Source of the DNA: JBDGRJ01 sp042218115 | GTDB taxonomy: Bacteria; Patescibacteriota; Patescibacteriia; Magasanikbacterales; UBA922 | Direction of reading: 5' to 3' | Assembly (NCBI GenBank): GCA_042218115.1 | Contig: JBDGRJ010000040.1 | Coordinates: forward strand, 1-47,576 | Length of the DNA stretch: 47,576 bases | Part shown: positions 24,749-30,082 of the stretch, piece after piece | Position numbering within the stretch: the first letter of the stretch is position 1 | Layout: each line of letters begins with the position of its first letter | The notes under the pieces: model-generated | What the model saw: only the letters and a program-made list of their open reading frames with translations | Database searches by the model: none | What the model was told of the DNA's origin: nothing | Made by a program: the position numbers and the translations under genes

Positions 24749-24777
24749 TTGACCCTCTAAGAAAGACGTAGTACAAT
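24749..24777 (+). promoter_or_regulatory. Sigma70-type promoter of the structured RNA at 24784
   Basis: TTGACC (24749-24754) and TACAAT (24772-24777) are separated by 17 bp. The promoter starts right at the end of ndk and points into a GC-rich non-coding stretch. Confidence 0.8.
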
Positions 24778-24783
24778 ACATAC

Positions 24784-24966
24784 ACCTGTCCTACAGGAGG
24801 AGAAAACCATGTCCGACACCCAATAAATAGGGGGCTTATATCGGCTTGGCCCGGCGGTTCGTCCGTAGGTCAAGTTCTGCGGCCACCCACTATACCATTC
24901 AGGGACATTAGGTTAATCCCCTGAGGGCAGGTATAAAGCGGCTCGCAGATTGCTGCGAGCTGTTTT
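24784..24966 (+). ncRNA. Structured RNA: stand-alone small RNA or leader of the gene at 24998
   Basis: A strong promoter and a strong terminator frame about 180 nt with no long ORF. A perfect Shine-Dalgarno site AGGAGG (24795-24800) precedes a five-codon ORF MSDTQ (24809-24826). By eye the RNA can form CTTGGCC with GGTCAAG (24845-24851, 24868-24874) and TATACC with GGTATA (24891-24896, 24930-24935) enclosing CAGGG with CCCTG. CTGCGGCC (24877-24884) can also pair with the terminator's 5' arm (24940-24948, one bulged base), so this could be an attenuator. I recognise no known RNA family; the SRP, 6S, tmRNA and RNase P cores are not seen. Confidence 0.6.
24941..24966 (+). terminator. Intrinsic terminator of the 24784 RNA
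   Basis: A perfect 8-bp stem GCTCGCAG (24941-24948) and CTGCGAGC (24953-24960) with an ATTG loop is followed by TGTTTT. It lies 32 bp before the next start codon. Confidence 0.85.
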
Positions 24967-24997
24967 AAATCAAAATCAAAATTAAAAAAGAATAACA

Positions 24998-25441
24998 ATG
25001 AAAAAGCGATCTCATTATCCGTCATTGATGGTTGTTACCAGCAAAGAGGAGGTTAAGTGGTATAAAGTATTTAGAGATAGAGTAGAAAAGCTAGAGGAGA
25101 AGAATACTGAAGAGTGGGATCTATCGGACAAAGAAGGTCATTTTGAAAAAAGAGGTCACGGAGAAGCTTTGGGCACTGCCGGAGTGGATATAGAGAATGC
25201 TGAAGAGAGAAGAATTATTGAAAAACACACGAAAAAAGTAGCTGAGAAAACCAAAGAGCTTTGGGATAGTAATTTTAAACATCTTATGATAGCAGTACCC
25301 GAATATCTTAAAAATGTAGTTGAGAACAGAATAGAAAAAGCTCTAAATAGACAAGAGTATAAGTACATAAAAGGAAACTTTACTCATGCAGATAAAGATA
25401 AGCTATTAGAGCTGGCACAGGATAGCTTGAAGGTGGTATAG
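24998..25441 (+). CDS. Hypothetical protein, 147 aa, resembling the Host_attach/eRF1-like family
   Basis: The product is 147 residues, charged, with no signal or membrane segment. Its layout matches small proteins of the host-attachment (eRF1/Pelota domain-like) group: an N-terminal beta strand (LMVVTSKEEVKWYKV), a polar loop (DLSDKEGHFEKRGHGEALG), then a helix and strand (AEKTKELWDSNFKHLMIAVP) and a final helix pair. This is a pattern match from memory and is tentative. The start ATG lies 32 bp after a terminator. Its expression therefore probably depends on readthrough or antitermination from the 24749 promoter. Confidence 0.6.
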   Translation: MKKRSHYPSLMVVTSKEEVKWYKVFRDRVEKLEEKNTEEWDLSDKEGHFEKRGHGEALGTAGVDIENAEERRIIEKHTKKVAEKTKELWDSNFKHLMIAVPEYLKNVVENRIEKALNRQEYKYIKGNFTHADKDKLLELAQDSLKVV

Positions 25442-25449
25442 AGCAAGAT

Positions 25450-25478
25450 TTGACAGGGTAAGCAAATATAGCTAATAT
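25450..25478 (+). promoter_or_regulatory. Sigma70-type promoter of leader 1 (Ile/Leu/Val attenuator)
   Basis: A perfect TTGACA (25450-25455) and TAATAT (25473-25478) are separated by 17 bp. The leader-peptide ATG is 24 bp downstream. Confidence 0.85.
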
Positions 25479-25501
25479 ATACTTAAGTTCAAATAAATAT
25501 C

Positions 25502-25609
25502 ATGCATAAGAGCTTCCGCTTTGAAAATTCAATGCTCGTGAGTATTGTGCTTATTATTATCCTCGCCAGCCGAGGCGGAGCTCTTCTAGTACCTGAACGA
25601 GCCAGGTAA
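25502..25609 (+). CDS. Leader peptide 1, 35 aa, rich in Ile, Leu and Val
   Basis: A short ORF lies between a strong promoter and an intrinsic terminator. It begins MHKSFRFENS and continues MLVSIVLIIILASRGGALLV, ending PERAR before TAA at 25607. Nine of the ten codons from position 12 to 21 encode Ile, Leu or Val, including three Ile in a row. This is the pattern of the leader peptides of ilv operons. The coding sequence also contains both strands of the attenuator's competing structures. There is no Shine-Dalgarno site. It could instead be a hydrophobic membrane microprotein or a precursor peptide for the downstream ATP-grasp ligase, but the RNA pairing favours a regulatory role. Confidence 0.65.
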   Translation: MHKSFRFENSMLVSIVLIIILASRGGALLVPERAR

Positions 25610-25657
25610 CACGAACCAAAAAACAAAGAAGAGCCCGCCGGAGACGGCGGGCTTTTT
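25508..25657 (+). promoter_or_regulatory. Transcription attenuator 1 (mutually exclusive antiterminator and terminator)
   Basis: Segment 1 AAGAGCTTCCGC (25508-25519) can pair with segment 2 (25575-25585) over 11 bp with one bulge. Segment 2 extended, GGCGGAGCTCTTCT (25574-25587), can pair with segment 3 AGAAGAGCCCGCC (25627-25639) over 13 bp with only A25579 bulged. Segment 3 overlaps the 5' arm of the terminator AGCCCGCCG (25632-25640) whose 3' arm is CGGCGGGCT (25645-25653), followed by T. A ribosome stalled on the Ile/Leu/Val codons (25535-25564) would sit between segments 1 and 2 and favour the 2:3 antiterminator. Complete translation frees segments 1 and 2 to pair, so the terminator forms. 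Confidence 0.7.
25632..25657 (+). terminator. Intrinsic terminator of attenuator 1
   Basis: A perfect 9-bp GC-rich stem AGCCCGCCG (25632-25640) and CGGCGGGCT (25645-25653) with a GAGA loop is followed by T. The hairpin is identical to that of attenuator 2 at 28089. Confidence 0.93.
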
Positions 25658-25688
25658 AAATTTAACAGTCTTTACAAAAGAAACAAAA

Positions 25689-25839
25689 AATGATAAGTTC
25701 ATATCATTTCTCATCCGGATTAGCTTTTTAAAGGGTTAACCTGGCTGAGAAAGCCATAGCTCTTTAGATCTTTACATATCGGTGTGTAAACCACTCTTGC
25801 CATCCGAGAAGCTGTTTGGCTTTTGGGGTGGCAAGAGTG
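25689..25839 (+). promoter_or_regulatory. Hairpin-rich untranslated region before ATP-grasp gene 1
   Basis: Between the attenuator terminator and the start codon at 25874 lie four perfect inverted repeats. They are AATGATA/TATCATT (25689-25695, 25702-25708), TGGCT/AGCCA (25742-25746, 25752-25756), TTTACA/TGTAAA (25771-25776, 25785-25790) and an 11-bp pair CACTCTTGCCA/TGGCAAGAGTG (25792-25802, 25829-25839). A 13-codon ORF (MISSYHFSSGLAF, 25690-25731) overlaps the first. No T run follows any stem, so none is a standard terminator. I do not recognise a riboswitch class. Confidence 0.55.
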
Positions 25840-25873
25840 TGTTAATTGAATTCTCACGGAAGAGGAAAATACG

Positions 25874-27070
25874 ATGAGAGTCTTGATTCATTCGATGATG
25901 ATGTATGTCCACCTCTTGCAGGGGGAGGTGGACGAGCTGAAGAATTATTCGGGGCGCGCCCTGCTCGCCCCGCGGTCTTACGGTGCCGTCGTCTACGACA
26001 CCGAGACTGCTCGCAGGTATGCCAGGTACCTGCGAAATCTTGAGCTTGGGCCGGAGAAGGTTTGGTTCGTGGAGCAGAAGGGCAAGACCCTATTTCACGC
26101 GCTGAACCAATCCGGCACCCTCCAGAAGGTCCTGAAAGCCGCCGACTCGATCGCCCCGTTCGTCTCGTGGGAGAAGACGAACCAATTCCGCGAGGAATGG
26201 GGGCTCGATCATGGTCGGTGGTACGGCCAGGACCGTGAGGACCACGTAAGTCTGGAGAACAAGGCGCAACTTCGCCGACGTTTTCCGGATTCGTGGTTCT
26301 CAGAATACGAGATCTTCCCGGCTGGAGATATCAGCGGAATCCAGGAGTACGGATTTCGCTTGATGGCAAAGTACGGGAAGATCCTAGTCCGGCATCCGAA
26401 GAAGGCATCGGGTGTCGGGCTCCGATTCCTGGAGGACTCGGAGGAGCTCCACTCCTCCAAGCTCATCGAGTTTCTCCAAGGCTTTGCCGGTGAGGAGTTG
26501 CTCGTCGAGCAGTTCTTCTCCGGGGCCGAGGAGTACTCGATAACCTGGGAAAGGGGGCTTGGTGGAGAGCCCCGACAGCTCTACTGGTCGGGACAATTCA
26601 TCAAGTCCGGCGTGCATCAGGGCAACTTGATTGCCTCGCCGGAGACCCTCCTCCCCGAGGAGGCCCAGGGAGCGATCGAGGAGATCGAGGCCGCCACCCG
26701 CGAGATCGTGTCAAACCACGACTCGCCGGGCCGGTACGGTTTTGACCTTCTCATCCGACCCAACGGAGAGTGGGTCGTAATCGAGTGTAACTGCCGATAT
26801 GGGGGGAGCGCCTATCCCGCCTTCGTTCGAGAGAACGTAGGGGAGGATCGTTGTGTCATCATGCACAACGTCTATCCCGAAACGGCGGAGAGCTTCGAGG
26901 AGGTCCACGAAGCCTTCGAGGAGCTCGGGCTCGACTACGACCCCTCGAGCCGAGAGGGTGCGCTCGTTGGCAACCCCTTCGCCCTTCCGGCGAAATGTGC
27001 CGCGGTGATCGTGGCCAATAAGCCGGACGAGGTGAAAGGGATGCTCAAGCGCATCCAAAATAATCTCTAA
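25874..27070 (+). CDS. ATP-grasp ligase 1, 398 aa, GC-rich copy
   Basis: ATP-grasp enzymes activate a carboxylate as an acyl-phosphate and join it to an amine or other nucleophile. The N-terminal 110 residues are a substrate-side domain. KYGKILVRHPKKASGVG supplies the ATP-binding Lys near residues 167-183, ELLVEQFFSGAEEYSI is the hinge strand, and RYGFDLLIRPNGEWVVIECN with CRYGGSAYP gives the metal-binding Glu and Asn. The protein is clearly paralogous to the product of 28150-29337. The same cysteines (ECNC, EDRC, KCAA) are kept in both. Codon use is strikingly GC-rich, unlike all neighbours, which points to transfer. AGAGG precedes the ATG by 8 nt. The GATase-1 gene follows. Substrate unknown. 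Confidence 0.85.
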   Translation: MRVLIHSMMMYVHLLQGEVDELKNYSGRALLAPRSYGAVVYDTETARRYARYLRNLELGPEKVWFVEQKGKTLFHALNQSGTLQKVLKAADSIAPFVSWEKTNQFREEWGLDHGRWYGQDREDHVSLENKAQLRRRFPDSWFSEYEIFPAGDISGIQEYGFRLMAKYGKILVRHPKKASGVGLRFLEDSEELHSSKLIEFLQGFAGEELLVEQFFSGAEEYSITWERGLGGEPRQLYWSGQFIKSGVHQGNLIASPETLLPEEAQGAIEEIEAATREIVSNHDSPGRYGFDLLIRPNGEWVVIECNCRYGGSAYPAFVRENVGEDRCVIMHNVYPETAESFEEVHEAFEELGLDYDPSSREGALVGNPFALPAKCAAVIVANKPDEVKGMLKRIQNNL

Positions 27071-27084
27071 CTCTACTGACGAAG

Positions 27085-27122
27085 GAGGTCGACCCGCTAC
27101 CTGGCAGCGTGGTCGGAACCTC
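27085..27122 (+). terminator. GC-rich hairpin after ATP-grasp gene 1, possible terminator
   Basis: The arms GAGGT-CGACC (27085-27094) and GGTCG-GA-ACCTC (27111-27122) pair with a two-base bulge, with an inner CGCT/AGCG stem. Only three T follow. A strong Shine-Dalgarno-like AAGGAGGT (27082-27089) lies on the left arm without a matching ORF. The hairpin shares the high GC of the gene before it and probably arrived with it. Confidence 0.45.
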
Positions 27123-27128
27123 TTTGTG

Positions 27129-27155
27129 TAGACAAGTTGTTTGTCTATACAAACA
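27129..27155 (+). promoter_or_regulatory. Two mutually exclusive hairpins before the GATase-1 gene
   Basis: TAGACAA (27129-27135) can pair with TTGTCTA (27141-27147). Alternatively TGTTTG (27138-27143) can pair with CAAACA (27150-27155). Both stems are perfect and share bases, so only one can form at a time. They lie 24-50 bp before the start codon at 27179. A regulatory switch is possible but the stems are short and AT-rich. Confidence 0.4.
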
Positions 27156-27178
27156 GGGTTAAATATTAATCAATCAAA

Positions 27179-27910
27179 ATGGAGACTAATGAAAGAATTT
27201 TGGTTGTTCAGTTTCGTACTGACGATTCTGAAGACCATGAGCAAAAATGTTTTCATGAAGACTACAATGATCTTAGTGTAGATCTTCACTTTGAGAGTGC
27301 TATTAGTGGGGATTTAGAAAATTGTCGTTTAGATGATTATCACGGGGTAATTTTAGGAGGAAGTGGCGAGTATTATTTGACTGAAGGTGCAGGTAAGGGT
27401 AGCTGGAGGCAGGATGCATTTGAGTTTATAAATAAAACCTTAAATAAAGAGAAGCCTACTTTGGGTATTTGCTTTGGGTCTCAGCTGCTAGCTCTACACC
27501 AGGGTGGCAAGCTTGTCAGTGATGAAAAGTATCACGAATCAGGATCTTACCAAGTAGATTTAACAAAAGAGGCAGAAGATTGTGATATTTTTTCCAACAT
27601 GGATCCATCGTTTAATGCTACTATAGCTCACCAGGATACTCACATAGATATGCCTGATAATATCGTTCCTTTAGCAAGCTCGGAGAGAGTCCCCTGTCAG
27701 GCCTTCAAGGTGAAAGATAAGCCAGCTTGGGGTACCCTATTCCACCCGGAGCTAAATGCTGACAGGCTTGATTATAGACTTCGGCTCTACCCGTCTTACG
27801 TAGATAATGAGCATCTGATTGATGAGATTATACAGGACTTTGATGACACATCCTATTCTATCAATATATTACATCACTTCTATCATTATATCGCAGAAAA
27901 TATTGATTAA
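27179..27910 (+). CDS. Class-I glutamine amidotransferase-like protein 1, 243 aa
   Basis: Class-I glutamine amidotransferases release ammonia from glutamine and pass it to a partner synthetase. The triad is intact: Cys98 in LGICFGSQLLALHQGG, and His190 and Glu192 in LFHPELN. The oxyanion-type segment GVILGGSGEYYL lies near residues 56-67. The protein stands alone, without a fused synthetase domain. It follows ATP-grasp ligase 1 by 108 bp, and the same gene order is repeated downstream, so the ligase is its likely partner. Composition is like the rest of the chromosome, unlike the ligase gene before it. The paralogue at 29345 shares most motifs. Confidence 0.88.
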   Translation: METNERILVVQFRTDDSEDHEQKCFHEDYNDLSVDLHFESAISGDLENCRLDDYHGVILGGSGEYYLTEGAGKGSWRQDAFEFINKTLNKEKPTLGICFGSQLLALHQGGKLVSDEKYHESGSYQVDLTKEAEDCDIFSNMDPSFNATIAHQDTHIDMPDNIVPLASSERVPCQAFKVKDKPAWGTLFHPELNADRLDYRLRLYPSYVDNEHLIDEIIQDFDDTSYSINILHHFYHYIAENID

Positions 27911-27928
27911 GATTTTATGAATGTGAAC

Positions 27929-27957
27929 TTGACTACACCTCGTCGCTGTTCTATAAT
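27929..27957 (+). promoter_or_regulatory. Sigma70-type promoter of leader 2 (Phe/Leu attenuator)
   Basis: TTGACT (27929-27934) and a perfect TATAAT (27952-27957) are separated by 17 bp. The leader-peptide ATG is 22 bp downstream. Confidence 0.88.
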
Positions 27958-27978
27958 ATTTCTGTAATTATAGCATTT

Positions 27979-28065
27979 ATGAATAAATTCAATTTCCTAA
28001 ATAACCAGTTTCTATTTCTGTTTATGATGCCCGCTTGGTCGCGGCGGCGCTCCTGTAATGGCTAG
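27979..28065 (+). CDS. Leader peptide 2, 28 aa, rich in Phe and Leu
   Basis: A short ORF lies between a consensus promoter and an intrinsic terminator. It reads MNKFNFLNNQFLFLF, then MMPAWSRRRSCNG, with TAG at 28063. Five of the first fifteen codons are Phe, and a run of FLFLF (28009-28023) would make a ribosome stall when charged tRNA-Phe or tRNA-Leu is scarce, as in pheA/pheST leaders. The Arg codons (CGG CGG CGC) form the antiterminator strand. The start resembles that of leader peptide 1 (M-x-K-F pattern). There is no Shine-Dalgarno site. A peptide precursor for the ligase is the main alternative. Confidence 0.65.
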   Translation: MNKFNFLNNQFLFLFMMPAWSRRRSCNG

Positions 28066-28113
28066 TTGAATTTTTTCAGCCAGTAAAGAGCCCGCCGGAG
28101 ACGGCGGGCTTTT
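28042..28113 (+). promoter_or_regulatory. Transcription attenuator 2 (mutually exclusive antiterminator and terminator)
   Basis: CGGCGG-C-GCTC (28042-28052) inside the leader ORF can pair with GAGCCCGCCG (28088-28097) over 10 bp with one bulged C, the same arrangement as attenuator 1. The second strand is the 5' arm of the terminator AGCCCGCCG/CGGCGGGCT (28089-28097, 28102-28110). A ribosome stalled on the FLFLF codons ends just before 28042 and leaves the antiterminator free. A ribosome at the stop codon (28063) covers part of it, so the terminator can form. An equivalent of segment 1 is weak here (CCGC 28031-28034 with GCGG 28041-28044). Confidence 0.68.
28089..28113 (+). terminator. Intrinsic terminator of attenuator 2
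   Basis: A perfect 9-bp stem with a GAGA loop is followed by TTT. The whole hairpin is identical to that at 25632-25653, although the flanking DNA is not. It lies 37 bp before the ATP-grasp start codon. Confidence 0.92.
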
Positions 28114-28149
28114 GCTATTAATTTTAGTTACTTAATTATTGCTTACAAC

Positions 28150-29337
28150 ATGAAGACCCACATACATGATTTGAGCTTGTTTGTAACTTTTCTCAAAGGG
28201 TACATTTCCGGGGTAGAGGATTATGTAGCCAGGGCACTCTTATCTCCAGAGGGGGCCGTGGTCTTTGATGATTATGACGTGGATAATTATGTAGAATATC
28301 TGCGAGATATAAATGTAGGTCCCAAGAAAGTTTGGTCGGTAGAGTCTACCGGGGATACTCTATTTCACGCTTTAGATCAAAGTAATCAGCTGGATGAGGT
28401 ACTTGAGCAAAGTGATGTAATAGTGCCGTTCGTATCTTGGGAATATACCAATAAATTTAAAGACAAATGGGGCCTGAAAGACAGTCAGTGGAAGACTCAA
28501 CCCCCCGAAGTTCACCAAAAGCTAGAAAATAAGACTCACTTAAGAGAGATAGGAAAAGAGGAGTGGTTTACAGACTATACTACCTGTAGAGACAAAGAGT
28601 TAGTGGAGGTGGGTCAAGAAATGCTCAGAGAGTACGAGAATATTTTAGTACGTCATCCTAAAAAAGCTAGTGGTGTGGGCGCAGAACAGATAGGAGACCC
28701 GAATTATTTTCAGTCCCAAGACTTTGATCAGTTTGTAGAAGAACATTCTGATGATAACCACTTTTTAGTTGAGGAGTTTTATGAGAAAGGGGAGGAGTTT
28801 AGCATTATCTGGGATGTATCAGCAGAGGGTGAGCCCAAACTTCAATTTTGGACCAGGCAATATATTAATGATTGTGTACATCAGGGTAATATGGTGGCCG
28901 ATGTTGAAGTTGTATTCCCTTGGGAGGCTGAAACAACTATTAGTGAGATAAAAGATGCTACTCGTAGAATAATTGAGGAGTACCCATACTTTGGGCGTAT
29001 AGGTTTTGATTTGAAGGTTTCGCCTTCCGGTGAGTGGAAAATATTGGAGTGTAATTGCAGATACGGTGGGTCTTCTTATCCAGGGTTTACTAGAGAGCAA
29101 GTGGGGGAGGATCGTTGTGTGTTAATGCATAACATTCACCCTAGGCTAGATAATTTTCAGCAGGTACACCAAGCTTTTGTGGAGGCAGATGTAGATTACT
29201 CAAAGGAAGATAGAATAGGCGCTTTTGTAGCCAACCCATTTTGCCTGCCGGACAAGTGTGCTGCTATGATCGTAGCAGAAAACCCCGATGAGGCGGAGCA
29301 GATTCTATCTACTATCTTGGATAAAGTCGATAAATAA
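28150..29337 (+). CDS. ATP-grasp ligase 2, 395 aa
   Basis: This is a paralogue of ligase 1, collinear over its whole length. Shared blocks include ENKTHLRE-like, ILVRHPKKASGVG, EEFYEKGEEFSIIWD, CVHQGNM, GRIGFDLKVSPSGEWKILEC with NCRYGGSSYP, VGEDRCVLMHN and LPDKCAAMIVAENPDEA. These are the ATP-binding Lys and the metal-binding Asp, Glu and Asn of an ATP-grasp fold. The N-terminal 110 residues differ more between the copies, as expected if they choose the substrate. Composition is that of the chromosome. It lies 37 bp after the attenuator 2 terminator and 7 bp before the GATase-2 start. I cannot name the substrate. A carboxylate-amine or amide-forming ligase is the family-level expectation. Confidence 0.87.
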   Translation: MKTHIHDLSLFVTFLKGYISGVEDYVARALLSPEGAVVFDDYDVDNYVEYLRDINVGPKKVWSVESTGDTLFHALDQSNQLDEVLEQSDVIVPFVSWEYTNKFKDKWGLKDSQWKTQPPEVHQKLENKTHLREIGKEEWFTDYTTCRDKELVEVGQEMLREYENILVRHPKKASGVGAEQIGDPNYFQSQDFDQFVEEHSDDNHFLVEEFYEKGEEFSIIWDVSAEGEPKLQFWTRQYINDCVHQGNMVADVEVVFPWEAETTISEIKDATRRIIEEYPYFGRIGFDLKVSPSGEWKILECNCRYGGSSYPGFTREQVGEDRCVLMHNIHPRLDNFQQVHQAFVEADVDYSKEDRIGAFVANPFCLPDKCAAMIVAENPDEAEQILSTILDKVDK

Positions 29338-29344
29338 TTTAACT

Positions 29345-30082
29345 GTGGGCTCGGATATTAATATAACTGTTATACAATACAGAACCGATGAGTCCAGGCT
29401 CCATGAGCAAAGATGTTTTCAAGACCAGTTTTCTAAGCTAGGAGTAGAGTTTGAATTTATAAATGCAATCGAGGAGGATTTGAGCACTGATGTGATAGAG
29501 GATACACACGGGTTAATTTTAGGGGGAAGTACTGAGTTTTCTTTGTCAAAGCTAGATTGGGGTGACCATACTTGGATAGATACAAGTTTTAATATTTTAA
29601 ACGAGTTAACCAACAGGGAGCTTCCTACTTTGGGGATTTGCTTTGGTTATCACTTGATTGCTCTACATCAGGGTGGTAAAATCACCAATGAAGATAAATA
29701 TCACCAAAGTGGATCTTTTCAGTTAAGTCTATCTCAGCATAAGCATAAATGTGATATTTTCTCTAATCTTCCAGAAGAGTTTTACGCTCAGCTAGGACAT
29801 GTAGACACCCCTGTTGATTTGCCCGAAAACGGCTTGTCATTAGCCTCTTCTAATGAAGTACCTCATCAGGCTTTCAAGGTAGAAGATAGGCCCGTATGGG
29901 GGGTGTTATTTCATCCTGAGCTTAACAAACAAAGAGCCAAAGAGAGATTGGCTATGTTTCTCGATTGTGAGGTAGGCAGCGAAGAGTTCAATCAGGAGGT
30001 GAAAAAACTGGAGAGTAGCCCTGAATCCCAACGGGTTATTCACGAATTTATTAAGTTTACTAATAGAAAGTGTCATGAATAA
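29345..30082 (+). CDS. Class-I glutamine amidotransferase-like protein 2, 245 aa
   Basis: This is a paralogue of the GATase at 27179. The start is set at the GTG at 29345, because the next residues (GSDINITVIQYRTDES) align with the start of copy 1 and the length then matches. A TTG or ATG further upstream would lie inside the ligase gene. The triad is Cys99 (LGICFGYHLIALHQGG), His190 and Glu192 (LFHPELN). It lies 7 bp after ATP-grasp ligase 2 and overlaps trhO by 8 bp, so all three are one operon controlled by attenuator 2. It would supply ammonia to ligase 2. Confidence 0.87.
   Translation: MGSDINITVIQYRTDESRLHEQRCFQDQFSKLGVEFEFINAIEEDLSTDVIEDTHGLILGGSTEFSLSKLDWGDHTWIDTSFNILNELTNRELPTLGICFGYHLIALHQGGKITNEDKYHQSGSFQLSLSQHKHKCDIFSNLPEEFYAQLGHVDTPVDLPENGLSLASSNEVPHQAFKVEDRPVWGVLFHPELNKQRAKERLAMFLDCEVGSEEFNQEVKKLESSPESQRVIHEFIKFTNRKCHE

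Noticed and set aside
24784..24966. The structured RNA as SRP RNA, 6S RNA, tmRNA or RNase P RNA
   Set aside because: The GGAA-tetraloop/AGCA asymmetric loop of SRP, the long rod of 6S, the tRNA-like ends of tmRNA and the conserved RNase P core are all absent.
25820..25840. T-box-like sequence GGGGTGGCA before the ligase 1 gene
   Set aside because: It matches the first eight bases of the T-box core (GGGTGGNA), but the following ACCGCG part, a specifier loop and a stem I are not visible, and these bases are instead one arm of a perfect 11-bp inverted repeat.
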